Source: Acidimicrobiaceae bacterium
GTDB lineage: Bacteria; Actinomycetota; Acidimicrobiia; Acidimicrobiales; RAAP-2
Length of the DNA: 38,042 nucleotides
Direction of reading: 5' to 3'
Assembly (NCBI GenBank): GCA_003158855.1
Contig: PMLJ01000032.1
Location: 57,697 to 95,738 of the forward strand
Made by a program: the position numbers and the translations under genes. This document shows, piece by piece, positions 1 through 11,314 of the stretch (within the stretch, counting starts at the first letter, position 1; every line of letters begins with the position of its first letter). Under the pieces are notes generated by a model. It searched no databases and was not told where the DNA came from. It saw nothing but the letters and a program-made list of their open reading frames with translations.

Positions 1-1403
<1,403 letters not shown>

Positions 1404-1423
1404 TTTTATTGCCTCCTGTGCAA

Positions 1424-1450
1424 TTAGCACTCGAAACCTGTGACTGCCAA
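1424..1450. promoter_or_regulatory. CIRCE-type inverted repeat (HrcA operator) for groES-groEL
   Basis: Read on the plus strand, TTAGCACTC at 1424-1432 is separated by exactly 9 bases from GACTGCCAA at 1442-1450. The CIRCE consensus, from established knowledge, is TTAGCACTC-N9-GAGTGCTAA: the left arm matches 9/9 and the right arm 7/9. It lies 21 bases before the groES ATG, the usual place, and overlaps the predicted -10 element. HrcA repression relieved by heat is the expected behaviour. hrcA itself is not in the window. Confidence 0.85.
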
Positions 1451-1478
1451 TTTAGCAGCCTAAGCGACCGAGCGCCAA
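1449..1478 (-). promoter_or_regulatory. Candidate promoter of groES-groEL
   Basis: On the minus strand TTGGCG (plus 1473-1478) is followed after 18 bases by TAAATT (plus 1449-1454). This resembles a housekeeping -35/-10 pair with 4/6 matches in the -10. The expected start point falls inside the CIRCE repeat, which fits repression by an operator at the transcription start. The assignment is inferred from spacing and operator overlap only. Confidence 0.5.
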
Positions 1479-1533
1479 GCCCGAACGGCCTTGATTTTCC
1501 TATGCTGGCCAAAACCGCACTGCAAGGAGATTC

Positions 1534-1587
1534 GTGCTTTATCCCACGCCGGGTGAAGAATCCCTGTTCGACTGGTTCTGGAAATGA
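1534..1587 (+). CDS. Possible 17-codon small ORF coupled to the MFS gene
   Basis: A GTG at 1534 opens a short frame encoding VLYPTPGEESLFDWFWK. Its TGA at 1585-1587 overlaps the ATG of the MFS gene at 1584-1586 (ATGA), the classical layout for translational coupling. AAGGAG at 1524-1529 lies 4 bases before the GTG, slightly closer than ideal. I recognise no family; the peptide is acidic and aromatic at its C-terminal end. It may be a translated leader that delivers ribosomes to the transporter gene, which has no good ribosome site of its own, or it may be chance. Codon use cannot decide at this length. Confidence 0.4.
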   Translation: MLYPTPGEESLFDWFWK

Positions 1588-2798
1588 CCTTCTCGGCGCC
1601 CCAGCGCCGCGACGTACGGCTGCTCGCGTTCCTGCGCGGCGCGTCGTTCCTCGGCGACACCGTGGCCCTCGTGGCCCTCTTCCTGCGGCTCGCCCCCATC
1701 GGCCACGCGTGGGCGATCGCGGCGCTGGCGACGGCGGGTTCCCTGCCTCTGGTTCTTCTGTCGCCCCTCGCGGGCCACGTGGTCGACCACGTGCCCGCCA
1801 AGCGGATGCTGACGCTCCTCGGAGTCGGCGAGGCTCTGATCTGCACGGGCATTGGCTTCTGGCATTCCATGGCGGCGACGCTCCTGCTCATGGCCTTGCT
1901 CAGTTGCGCGGTGGCCTTCTCCCTCCCCGGTTACTCCGCCCTCATCCCCGCCCTGGCCGGCGAGGGGAACATCGCGAGGGCGCAGGGGATGATGCAGTCC
2001 GTGCAGGGCGCTGCCGGCGTTGTCGGCCCGGCTCTCGGGGGGCTCCTCGTCGGCGGGGCCGGGCAGAGCTGGCCGCTCTATATCGATGCGATGAGTTTTG
2101 CGCTGTGCGCGGTGGGCACCTCGATGCTGCGACACGACCGTCGCCCGTCGCCCGCGCTCACCATCGAACGGGCCGAATCGAAGGGGATGATGGCCGGTAT
2201 CGCGCTGCTCTGGAGCGACCGGATTCTTCGCTCCGTCACCATTGTCGTCTCGGTCTTCATCTTCGCCCTCGGAATGATCAACGTGGGCGAGGTCTTCTTC
2301 GCGACCCGGACCCTTCACGGCTCCGCCACCCAGTACGGACTTATCGGGGCGAGCTTCGGTCTCGGCTCGATCGGCGGCGCCCTGTACGCCGGTCGATTGA
2401 AGCAAGAGACCGTGCCGCTGGTGCGCTCGGTGCTGCTCGCCATCGTGGTGATCGGCCTCATGATCGGGGCGGTGGGCCTGGTCGAGCACATTGGCTACAT
2501 CTATCCGCTGATGGTGGTGGCGGGATTCGCCGCGGGCATCGCCAACGTGAGTTCGAACACGCTGCTCGCCCTGCGCACCCCCGAGCACCTGCGCGGTCGG
2601 GTGTTCGCCGCCTTCGGGGCGATCTTCACGGCGGGAGAGATCGGTTCGTACGCGGCGGGCGGCCTCGTGCTGATGGCCATCGCCCCGCGCACGGTCTTCC
2701 AGGTCGCGGGGATCGCCTCCACCCTCGCGGCGTTGCTCCTTGGTCCGCCCGCGTTCAAGGCCAGTCGCCGCGCCCACCGCAGGGAGCGCGACCTCTAG
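1584..2798 (+). CDS. Major facilitator superfamily transporter (EntS/MFS_3-like exporter)
   Basis: A 404-residue, very hydrophobic protein with about 12 membrane segments in two halves, joined by a polar loop around residues 175-205 that carries RHDRRPSP. The loop after segment 2 (VDHVPAKRML, near residues 67-76) is a variant of MFS motif A (G-x-x-x-D-R-x-x-R), and segment 5 has GVVGPALGG. The pattern resembles the EntS/MFS_3 group of efflux proteins; the substrate cannot be read from sequence. It is divergent from groES and converges on pdxH, sharing the bases CTAG for both stop codons. The start at 1584 is coupled by ATGA to the small upstream ORF. It interrupts the common actinobacterial neighbourhood of tsaD and groES. 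Confidence 0.88.
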   Translation: MTFSAPQRRDVRLLAFLRGASFLGDTVALVALFLRLAPIGHAWAIAALATAGSLPLVLLSPLAGHVVDHVPAKRMLTLLGVGEALICTGIGFWHSMAATLLLMALLSCAVAFSLPGYSALIPALAGEGNIARAQGMMQSVQGAAGVVGPALGGLLVGGAGQSWPLYIDAMSFALCAVGTSMLRHDRRPSPALTIERAESKGMMAGIALLWSDRILRSVTIVVSVFIFALGMINVGEVFFATRTLHGSATQYGLIGASFGLGSIGGALYAGRLKQETVPLVRSVLLAIVVIGLMIGAVGLVEHIGYIYPLMVVAGFAAGIANVSSNTLLALRTPEHLRGRVFAAFGAIFTAGEIGSYAAGGLVLMAIAPRTVFQVAGIASTLAALLLGPPAFKASRRAHRRERDL

Positions 2799-3406
2799 GG
2801 CGCGTGCCTCTCGCGGCGCCAGGCCGCTCCCTCCGGCGTGTAGAACACGCGGTCGTGCAGTCGGTCCTCGCGGTGCTGCCAGAACTCGAAGAGCGTGGGC
2901 GTGAGCTTGAACCCGCCCCAGTGGGCGGGTCGGGGAACGTCGCGGTCCTGGAACAACTCCTCGAGTTCGCGAACCCGCTCCTCGAGATCCTCCCTCGAGT
3001 GAAGGAGCTGGCTCTGGTGGCTCGCGTGCGCGCCGATCTGGTGGCTCCGCGGGCGGGCGTTGAAGTACGCATCGGATTGGGTGTCGCTCATTGATTCGAC
3101 GTGGCCCTCGATGCGGATCTGGCGACCCAGCGGCTCGCAGTACCAAAGAAGCCCGGCGTTGGGATTCTCTTGGAGCTCCCGGCCCTTCCTCGAGAGGTAG
3201 TTGGAGTACCACCCGAAGGAGTGCTCGTCAACGTGGCGCAGCAGGACCATCCGCGCGCTCGGGTGCCCGTCGAGCGTCGACGTGACGAGCGCGATCGCCT
3301 CGCGTTCGGGCATCAGCTCCTTCGCCTCGTCGAACCACCTCGTGAACTGAACGAAGGGGCTCGGGTCGCACTCCTCGACATGCAGCGGTGTCCAGCGCGG
3401 GCTCAT
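2795..3406 (-). CDS. pdxH: Pyridoxamine 5'-phosphate oxidase
   Basis: This enzyme oxidises pyridoxamine or pyridoxine 5'-phosphate to pyridoxal 5'-phosphate with FMN and oxygen, the last step of vitamin B6 salvage. The 203-residue product has the normal length. It shows the FMN-binding ARMVLLRHVDEHSFGWYSNY region (about residues 51-70), the SRKGRELQENPNAGLLWY strand, the ARPRSHQIGAHASHQS segment, and the C-terminal PLP-site block WGGFKLTPTLFEFWQ followed by RLHDR. The ATG at 3406 overlaps the tsaD stop by four bases (ATGA), so it is probably the last gene of the long alr/tsa transcript. PLP is the cofactor of alanine racemase encoded upstream, a plausible but unproven link. Confidence 0.95.
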   Translation of the reverse strand: MSPRWTPLHVEECDPSPFVQFTRWFDEAKELMPEREAIALVTSTLDGHPSARMVLLRHVDEHSFGWYSNYLSRKGRELQENPNAGLLWYCEPLGRQIRIEGHVESMSDTQSDAYFNARPRSHQIGAHASHQSQLLHSREDLEERVRELEELFQDRDVPRPAHWGGFKLTPTLFEFWQHREDRLHDRVFYTPEGAAWRRERHAP

Positions 3407-4410
3407 GTGACGTCCTCCAACTGCCAGTTGGGACGAGCCGACAACTCCATCGGGCTCGGCCCATCTGACTTCAACCGATAGATGCCTGCGGCGGCGATCA
3501 TGGCTGCATTATCGGTGCACATGACCATCGACGGCAAGTGACTTATGACACCAAATTCCTGGGCCAGCCGGATCACCCCCGCCCGCAGGGCGGAGTTCGC
3601 CGCTACGCCGCCCGCGAGGGCCACGCCCCTCACCTCGTACTTCTCCATGGCGCGGCGCAGCTTTCGCAGCAGCTGCTCGGCGACCGCGGCCTGGAACGAC
3701 GCGGCCACGTCGGCGACGGCCACGTCGCGCTGCTTCTGCGTCGCTCGAACGACGGCGGTCTTAAGCCCCGAGAACGAGAGGTCGAAGTCGGTGCCGGTCA
3801 TCGAGACGGGCAGCTTCAGCTTCCCGGGCGTCCCCTGCTGGGCCAGCCGGTCGATCTCCGGTCCGCCGGGATAGCCCAGCCCGAGCCAGCGCGCCACCTT
3901 GTCGTAGGCCTCGCCAGCGGCGTCGTCAATCGTTTCGCCCAGCACTTCGTGGTGTCCGGGACCCGACTGGAGAACGATGAGACTGTGCCCGCCCGAAACC
4001 AGCAGCGTCAGCAGCGGCCACTCGAGATCGGACTGTTCGAGCAACGGCGCGAACAAGTGACCCTCGAGGTGGTTGACCCCGACGAACGGCACCCCCCACG
4101 CCAGCGCGTAGGCCTTGGCGGCGGAGAGCCCGACGAGGAGCGAGCCAATGAGCCCTGGTCCGCTCGTGACGGCGATGCCGGCGATGCCGGGGTCGTGGGC
4201 GTCGAGACCGGCGTCGTTCAGCGCGCGCCTGACGACGGGTCCGATTGTCGCGACGTGGGCGCGTCCCGCGAGCTCGGGCACGACGCCGCCAAAGGCGCGG
4301 TGCTGGTCGATCGAGGACTCGATGACCGAGGAGAGCACGTGGAAGTCGTCGTCGACGACGGATGCGGCGGTCTCGTCGCAACTGGTTTCGATGCCGAGGA
4401 CGACCGCCAT
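3403..4410 (-). CDS. tsaD: tRNA N6-adenosine threonylcarbamoyltransferase TsaD
   Basis: TsaD transfers the threonylcarbamoyl group to A37 of ANN-decoding tRNAs (t6A) as part of the TsaBDE complex. The 335-residue protein starts MAVVLGIETSCDETAAS, as family members do. It has the metal-binding HLEGH at 114-118, the ASKHA-type elements SGGHS (139-143) and FSGLKTAV, and the C-terminal CTDNAAMIAAAG motif. The ATG at 4410 is chosen because homologues begin with this sequence; the open frame extends further upstream without family similarity. It lies 23 bases after rimI and overlaps pdxH by four bases. TsaB and TsaE are encoded just upstream; TsaC (L-threonylcarbamoyl-AMP synthase) is not in the window. 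Confidence 0.97.
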   Translation of the reverse strand: MAVVLGIETSCDETAASVVDDDFHVLSSVIESSIDQHRAFGGVVPELAGRAHVATIGPVVRRALNDAGLDAHDPGIAGIAVTSGPGLIGSLLVGLSAAKAYALAWGVPFVGVNHLEGHLFAPLLEQSDLEWPLLTLLVSGGHSLIVLQSGPGHHEVLGETIDDAAGEAYDKVARWLGLGYPGGPEIDRLAQQGTPGKLKLPVSMTGTDFDLSFSGLKTAVVRATQKQRDVAVADVAASFQAAVAEQLLRKLRRAMEKYEVRGVALAGGVAANSALRAGVIRLAQEFGVISHLPSMVMCTDNAAMIAAAGIYRLKSDGPSPMELSARPNWQLEDVT

Positions 4411-4433
4411 GGAACCAGCGTAGGTCGAAGCCG

Positions 4434-4895
4434 TCAGGTCTCTGGCGCCAGGTCCGCCCACAGCACCAGGGCGTCTTCCTTCGTGCGTTCGTAGTAGTTC
4501 TTTCGAACTCCGACGGGCTTGAAGCCGTAGCGGAAGTAGAGCAGCTGGGCTCTCGTGTTGGACGTCGCCACCTCCAGAGTGGCCCGCGTGATCCCGCGGC
4601 GAGCCGCGTCGCGCAGCGCTTCGTCCATGAGCGAACTCGCGATGCCGCGTCCCTCGAAGCCCGGCAGCGTGCCGATGGTGTTGATGTGCAGTTCGTCCAG
4701 GACGAACATCACTCCCAGATAGCCAACGATCTTCTTGTCTCGCACGGCAACCGTGTAGCGGCGGGCTTCGGTATTGGTGATCTCGTCGAGCAGCATGCCC
4801 TTGGTCCACGGTTCTGGGAACTGCGACTGCTCAATGAACAAGAGCTCGTTCACGTCGCGGCGCTCGCAGAGGCGGATGGACCACGAATCCGTCAT
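4434..4895 (-). CDS. rimI: Ribosomal protein S18 alanine N-acetyltransferase RimI (GNAT family)
   Basis: A 153-residue GNAT acetyltransferase. The acetyl-CoA loop is GFEGRGIASSLMDEAL (about 79-94), followed by the core LEVATSN and AQLLYFRYGF. Glu108 and Tyr120 sit where the general base and acid of RimI are expected, and RKNYY-TKEDAL matches the family C-terminus. RimI acetylates the N-terminus of S18 in enterobacteria; in actinobacteria the substrate range may be wider. The ATG at 4895 overlaps the tsaB stop by four bases. Its position between tsaB and tsaD is the usual one for this cluster and is the main reason for preferring RimI to a generic GNAT. Confidence 0.92.
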   Translation of the reverse strand: MTDSWSIRLCERRDVNELLFIEQSQFPEPWTKGMLLDEITNTEARRYTVAVRDKKIVGYLGVMFVLDELHINTIGTLPGFEGRGIASSLMDEALRDAARRGITRATLEVATSNTRAQLLYFRYGFKPVGVRKNYYERTKEDALVLWADLAPET

Positions 4896-5572
4896 ACGGG
4901 ACGTTCGCGGGTCGTGAAGTTCGCCACGGCGTCCGCTTCGCGCAGGTACAGGGGCGCGACGGACTCCTGCGGGCGCCGAGACGCCCCGAGCCGCAGCGCG
5001 GCGTGCAATGAGGGCACGGACTGCGCGAGGATCTGGCCGTTCGAAACGGCATTGAAGTCGGCGTTGTAGCGATCGACCCCGTCGCCAGTGAACGTGACGC
5101 TGGCGCCGTTGGTCGCCCACTCGATCACCACGTCACGCGGCGTCGCGACCGACGGGCCGCCGCGGGCCTGCACGTCGTCACCGAGCGCGAACGTCTGCAC
5201 GAACACCTCGCCGCGCCGGCCGTCGACGACGCCCACGACCATGCCTCGAACGCCGGCGTCGTGCGCTCCATGAGCCAGCAGTTCGAGCGACGTCACCCCA
5301 ACGAGCCCGCATCCCAGGCCCTCGGCGAGACCTATGGCGGTCGCTATCCCCACGCGCAGACCGGTGAAGAGACCGGGCCCGATGTCGACGACCACCCGAT
5401 CGATGTCGCGTGCCACGAGCCCCGTCTCGGCCAAGAGGGTCGCTATCCCCGAAACCAGAACCTCGGTATGGCGACGTTCGAGGTCGAGGACCCGCGTCAC
5501 CTCGACGTCGCCGCTGGTGCGCACTCCGGCCCCGCAGGCCTGCGTGGCCGTCTCGATCGCGAGGAGATTCAT
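4892..5572 (-). CDS. tsaB: TsaB, dimerisation/scaffold subunit of the t6A complex
   Basis: A 226-residue paralogue of TsaD that lacks the metal-binding histidines and acts as the partner for TsaD and TsaE in t6A synthesis. It starts MNLLAIETATQACG, has GPGLFTGLRVGIATA at about 74-88, the DGRRGEVFVQ segment and the C-terminal PLYLREADAV signature. The ATG at 5572 overlaps the tsaE stop by four bases, and the gene's own stop overlaps rimI by four. The tight tsaE-tsaB-rimI-tsaD chain suggests coupled translation and balanced amounts of subunits. Confidence 0.95.
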   Translation of the reverse strand: MNLLAIETATQACGAGVRTSGDVEVTRVLDLERRHTEVLVSGIATLLAETGLVARDIDRVVVDIGPGLFTGLRVGIATAIGLAEGLGCGLVGVTSLELLAHGAHDAGVRGMVVGVVDGRRGEVFVQTFALGDDVQARGGPSVATPRDVVIEWATNGASVTFTGDGVDRYNADFNAVSNGQILAQSVPSLHAALRLGASRRPQESVAPLYLREADAVANFTTRERPV

Positions 5573-6048
5573 TGGTCCGCCCACTGTTCCAGAAGCGCTC
5601 GGCGCGCCTCGTCTATCGCGCCGCCGACGAGCAGCGTGCGCGTGTCGTCCTCGTCGATCTCGAAGCTGACGCGAAGGACCTCTCGTCCAAAGACCGACTC
5701 GGCGAGTTCTCCCCACTCGACGAGCGCGACCGCGGACTCTTCGACGAGTTCGCCGAGCGCGAGGTCCAGCACCTCGTCGAGGCTTTCTACCCGGTAGACG
5801 TCGCAGTGCTGGAGGGTCTGGATGCCCAGATCATTCTCGCAGCGGTGCTCGCGAACCATGGCGAAGGTGGGGCTCGTCACGCGCTCAGTCACCCCGAGCC
5901 CCTGCGCGACGCCCTTCGCGAAGGTGGTCTTTCCCGCGCCGAGCGGCCCCGTCAGCAGGACGATGTCGCCGCTTCGCAGGATCCGAGCGAACGACTGGCC
6001 CGCTCGCTGGGTGTCCGCGTCGGTTGCGCAGCACCGGCTGGTGGTCAC
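5569..6048 (-). CDS. tsaE: TsaE, ATPase of the t6A complex
   Basis: A 159-residue P-loop ATPase that drives turnover of the TsaBD complex. The Walker A motif GPLGAGKT lies at about 34-41, followed by TTFAKGVAQGLG. TSPTFAMVREH and HCDVYRVESLDE carry the family's switch-like and Walker B-type regions, and ALVEWGE is the usual late motif. The start is a GTG at 6048 that overlaps the stop of the uracil-DNA glycosylase gene by four bases (GTGA). Length and motif order are normal for the family. Confidence 0.95.
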   Translation of the reverse strand: MTTSRCCATDADTQRAGQSFARILRSGDIVLLTGPLGAGKTTFAKGVAQGLGVTERVTSPTFAMVREHRCENDLGIQTLQHCDVYRVESLDEVLDLALGELVEESAVALVEWGELAESVFGREVLRVSFEIDEDDTRTLLVGGAIDEARRALLEQWADQ

Positions 6049-6590
6049 GCCTGCTCCAGCAACTGCTTGAGGATCCCAAGATCGGCGCGCATCACGCCCA
6101 CCACGCTAGGCCCGGCGCGCAGCGCCGCCGCCGGGTGGTAGGTGGCGATGCCCTGGGCCGCGCCCAACTGGCAGACCCGCCCGTGCGTCTGGCCAATACC
6201 GTCGACGTAGCCGAACACGGCCCTCGCCGCGGTGTTGCCGAGCGCCAGCACCACGCGAGGCGCGCAGTCCTCGAGCTGTTCGAGAAACCAGGGCCGACAC
6301 GCCGCCAGCTCTTGGCGCCTGGGCGTTCGATTGGCCGGTGGCCGGCACTTCACGACGTTGGTCACGAAGCACTCTTCGCGCTCCACGCCCGCTTCCTCGC
6401 TCAGCAGCTGAAACAGCAGACGGCCGCTTCGACCGATGAACGGCTCGCCGCCCTCGTCCTCGTTCTGCCCCGGTGCCTCGCCGACCACCATGAGGGAAGC
6501 CCTTCGAGGTCCCGAGCCAACGACCACGCGCTGACGCGTCTTCGCCAGATCACATCGGGTGCAGGTGCGCAGTGCGTCGAGATCGAGCAC
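6045..6590 (-). CDS. udg: Uracil-DNA glycosylase, family 4 (iron-sulphur type)
   Basis: A 181-residue enzyme that removes uracil from DNA. The family 4 signature is clear: GEAPGQNEDEGGEPFIGRSG at 37-56, and YHPAA near 151-155 as the second active-site motif. Four cysteines (C10, C13, C82, C98) stand in the C-x2-C ... C ... C arrangement that holds the [4Fe-4S] cluster. This separates it from the Ung type (family 1). The likely start is a GTG at 6590, three bases after the alr stop; no better in-frame start fits the N-terminal cysteine pair. Placement between alr and tsaE implies co-transcription but no functional link that I know of. Confidence 0.92.
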   Translation of the reverse strand: MLDLDALRTCTRCDLAKTRQRVVVGSGPRRASLMVVGEAPGQNEDEGGEPFIGRSGRLLFQLLSEEAGVEREECFVTNVVKCRPPANRTPRRQELAACRPWFLEQLEDCAPRVVLALGNTAARAVFGYVDGIGQTHGRVCQLGAAQGIATYHPAAALRAGPSVVGVMRADLGILKQLLEQA

Positions 6591-6593
6591 GAC

Positions 6594-7745
6594 TCAGTCC
6601 ACGAGAACGCGCGGCACCCGGGCTCCGACGCCGCAGAGGATCTCCCACGTAATGGTGTCGCCACGACGGGCCCACTCTTCGGCGGTTATCTCCTCGTCGC
6701 CCTGTCGTCCCAGCAGCACGACGACGTCACCGAGCTTCACCTCGTCGTCGCCACAGTCGACGAGCAGCTGATCCATGGTGACGTTGCCCGCGAGTGGATA
6801 GCGCTTTTCGTTGATCAGCACTTCGGCGCCGGCGTCGAAGAGCCGGCGCGGGTAGCCGTCGGCGTAGCCGAAAGGAACCGTCGCAATCGTCGCGTCGTGT
6901 GCGAGGGCCCGGCGCCGCCCGTAACTGGGACGCTCCCCGGCTTGGACTCGCCGCACCGCCACCACCTTGGCATGCAGGCTCAGGGCGGTCTCGAGCTTGA
7001 GACCCTTCTCCTCGAGCTCACCCGAAAGCCACCCTTCGGGAAGGTAACCGTAGAGGGCGAGGCCGACCCGAGCCATGGTCCTTCTGGCTTCGCCGTACCC
7101 GAGGGCGCCGGCGCTGTTGGCGAGGTGCACGACCCTAGGCGCGACACCGCGGGCCTTCAGACGGCCGAGCACCTCGTCGAAGAGCTCGATCTGGTGCCGG
7201 GTGAAGACGCGGTCCTCGGCGCTCGAACCGTCAGCGACGCTGAAATGGGTGTAGATGCCCTCGAGGTCAATGGCATTCGAGGCGAGCAGCACGTCGACCA
7301 CTTCATCCACCTCTGACGGGTCGACGCCCATCCGGTGCATGCCCGTGTCGATCTTCAGGTGCACGCGATGGACGCCGCCGAGCTCTTCGGCGCTCCGCAC
7401 CACCGCGCGGGCCCCCTCGAGGGAGCCCACCGTCAAGGTGAGCGAGTTAGTCAGCGCATCGAAGATCGTGTCGGGGGGAATCTCTGCGAGCAGCAGAATC
7501 GGCGCGGACACGCCGATTCCTCGAAGTTCGACTCCCTCGTCGACGATCGCGACCGCGAGCGAGTCCGCCCCACCCGCGAGGACCGCCTTCGTGGTGAGTT
7601 GGGCCCCGTGGCCGTAGGCGTTAGCCTTCACGACGGCGCAGAGCAGCGTGTCGCCCAGCAGCGCCTTCATGACCCGCACGTTGTTGGCTATCGCCGACGC
7701 CGAGATCTCCGCCCACGCGGGACGACGAATGCCCTCAACCGCCAC
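6594..7745 (-). CDS. alr: Alanine racemase (PLP-dependent)
   Basis: Alr interconverts L- and D-alanine for peptidoglycan. The 383-residue protein carries the PLP lysine in AVVKANAYGHG (K40), the HLKIDTGMHRMG block, HLANSAGAL, and GYADGYPRRL toward the C-terminus, where the second domain supplies the opposite-face tyrosine. The GTG at 7745 is my choice: it gives VAVEGIRRPAWAEIS, matching the family N-terminus, and overlaps the end of acpS by 11 bases. The frame is open further upstream but only as an antisense-like shadow of acpS. It needs PLP, made by PdxH at the end of the same gene string. Confidence 0.93.
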   Translation of the reverse strand: MAVEGIRRPAWAEISASAIANNVRVMKALLGDTLLCAVVKANAYGHGAQLTTKAVLAGGADSLAVAIVDEGVELRGIGVSAPILLLAEIPPDTIFDALTNSLTLTVGSLEGARAVVRSAEELGGVHRVHLKIDTGMHRMGVDPSEVDEVVDVLLASNAIDLEGIYTHFSVADGSSAEDRVFTRHQIELFDEVLGRLKARGVAPRVVHLANSAGALGYGEARRTMARVGLALYGYLPEGWLSGELEEKGLKLETALSLHAKVVAVRRVQAGERPSYGRRRALAHDATIATVPFGYADGYPRRLFDAGAEVLINEKRYPLAGNVTMDQLLVDCGDDEVKLGDVVVLLGRQGDEEITAEEWARRGDTITWEILCGVGARVPRVLVD

Positions 7746-8123
7746 GAGGGGGGCCCTTCGCGGCGCTGGCGACCACGAATGCCGCGGCCATCTGGTCGGT
7801 GTGCGTAAGCGACACATGGAGCTCGCCGACGCCGCAGCGTGAGGCGAGTTCCTTCGCCGCCCCGTGCAGGTGCACCGACGGCGCGCCGCTCGCGTCACGA
7901 CGAATCTCAATGCTGCGCCAGGGTGCCGCACCGATGCCCGAGCCGAGCGTCTTGAGCACCGCCTCCTTCGCGGCGAATCGCGCGGCTAATCGCTCGGGGC
8001 GCGAGTTCGCGTCGCTGCGCTCCTGATCGGTGAAGAGCCGGGTGAGCAACTTCGGGTGACGCTCGAGCGCCGACGCGAAGCGCGGCACGTCGACGATGTC
8101 GACGCCCACCCCCACGGTTGCCA

Positions 8124-8124
<1 letters not shown>
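7735..8124 (-). CDS. acpS: Holo-[acyl-carrier-protein] synthase
   Basis: AcpS transfers 4'-phosphopantetheine from CoA to acyl carrier protein. The 129-residue product has the magnesium-binding aspartate in GVGVDIVDVPRF (D9) and the RFAAKEAVLKTLG motif with E54, followed by the HVSLTHTDQMAAAFV C-terminal strand typical of the family. The GTG at 8124 shares one base with the glmS stop (TAGTG). Length is normal, with a short basic tail (AKGPPRGG). In many actinobacteria acpS is followed by nnr; here it runs straight into alr. Confidence 0.93.
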
Positions 8125-9965
<1,841 letters not shown>

Positions 9966-10012
9966 GGTGGCCAGCCTACTCGTGGCAGTCTGGTTGCTAT
10001 CGGCTCGAGCGC

Positions 10013-11314
10013 CTACTCGGAGAACTGCGAGGCGATCCGCGACGAGAATTCGGCAACGAACGAGCCGTCAAGCGCTTCGACCATGACGCGCACGACGGGC
10101 TCGGTCCCCGAAGGGCGAATGAGCAGCCGCACGTCATCGTCAGCGACCCCAAACGACGCGCGCAGCTCGGAGAAGATCCCCGACACCACGTCGTCGTTGT
10201 ACGCGCCCACCCTGACGTTGACCAGCGCCTGGGGCACACGAAGCCACGCGGCCTTCGCCTGGTCGGCCAGAGGACCTCGACGCACGACGAGGTCCGCGAG
10301 GATCAGACCGGTCAAGAGCCCGTCACCGGTAGGCGCGAGGTCGCGAAAGATCAGGTGTCCCGACTGCTCGCCGCCGAAGGGCAACGACTTCTCCTCCAGG
10401 GCCATCAAGACGTTGCGGTCGCCGACGTCGGTTTCGATAATCGCGATGTCGCGGGCCGAAAGGGCACGTCGAAGCCCGAGATTGCTCATTGACGTCACCA
10501 CCAGTGCGCCGCCCAACCGGTTGCGCTCGGCGAAGTCGAGCGCGAAGAGGACCATCATGTCGTCGCCGTCACGCACGTGGCCTTCAGCGTCCACCGCTAT
10601 CAGGCGATCGGCATCGCCGTCAAAGGCCAGACCGAGGTCGGCGCCCACCTCGAGAACCTTCGCGACCAGGTCGTCGACGTGCGTCGACCCGCAGTTCTCA
10701 TTGATGTTGCGCCCGTCCGGCTGATCGTGGATCGTGGTGATCCGAGCACCCGTCTTCTCGAAGAGTTCGTGGGCCACGTGCGACGCCGCGCCGTTCGCGC
10801 AGTCGAGCACGATGTGCAGCGACGAAATGTCACCCGGGACCAGCTCGCGAAGGTGCGTGGCGTAATCGTGCTCGGCCTGCTCGTCGACGGGAACATCATC
10901 GAAGGAGTCGCTCGGTGCGGAGGGCGCTGCGTTGAGCGCCTCGGTGACCGCTTGCTCGGTGGCGTGGTCGAGTTTCGATCCACCCAGGCCGAGAACCTTC
11001 AGCCCATTGTCGTAGTACGGATTGTGCGACGCCGAAACGACGACGCCGGCACCGTTGCGCTGCTGGGCGATGACCGCGACACCGGGCGTCGTGAAGTAAC
11101 CGAGGTTGACCGCGACGGCGCCGCCATCGCGCAGCCCGGCGAGCACCGCGGATGCCAGCTCGGGCGAACTCTCCCTCGTGTCGTAGCCAACGAACACCGG
11201 GACGGAGAAGACGGCCGCCACGGCCCGACCCAGCCGGTAGGCCAAGTCGACGGTGATCTGCTCGGAGGCCCTTCCACGAATGCCGTCCGTGCCAAAGCGC
11301 ACGGTCACCGTCAT
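10013..11314 (-). CDS. glmM: Phosphoglucosamine mutase
   Basis: GlmM converts glucosamine-6-phosphate to glucosamine-1-phosphate, the step after GlmS. The 433-residue protein opens with VRFGTDGIRGRA. The phosphorylated serine lies in VVSASHNPYYDNG (S96), the magnesium loop DGDADR is near residue 232, and the sugar-specificity loop is GGEQSGH. The C-terminal LLIRPSGTEPVVRVMVEA block is the phosphate-binding domain. The ATG at 11314 shares a base with the rpsI stop (TAATG), so the sugar pathway genes are tied to the L13-S9 ribosomal pair, an arrangement common in actinobacteria. Confidence 0.97.
   Translation of the reverse strand: MTVTVRFGTDGIRGRASEQITVDLAYRLGRAVAAVFSVPVFVGYDTRESSPELASAVLAGLRDGGAVAVNLGYFTTPGVAVIAQQRNGAGVVVSASHNPYYDNGLKVLGLGGSKLDHATEQAVTEALNAAPSAPSDSFDDVPVDEQAEHDYATHLRELVPGDISSLHIVLDCANGAASHVAHELFEKTGARITTIHDQPDGRNINENCGSTHVDDLVAKVLEVGADLGLAFDGDADRLIAVDAEGHVRDGDDMMVLFALDFAERNRLGGALVVTSMSNLGLRRALSARDIAIIETDVGDRNVLMALEEKSLPFGGEQSGHLIFRDLAPTGDGLLTGLILADLVVRRGPLADQAKAAWLRVPQALVNVRVGAYNDDVVSGIFSELRASFGVADDDVRLLIRPSGTEPVVRVMVEALDGSFVAEFSSRIASQFSE

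Noticed and set aside
9966-10012. glmS riboswitch/ribozyme upstream of glmS
   Set aside because: Only 46 bases lie between glmM and glmS; the ribozyme needs far more, and no core motif is visible.
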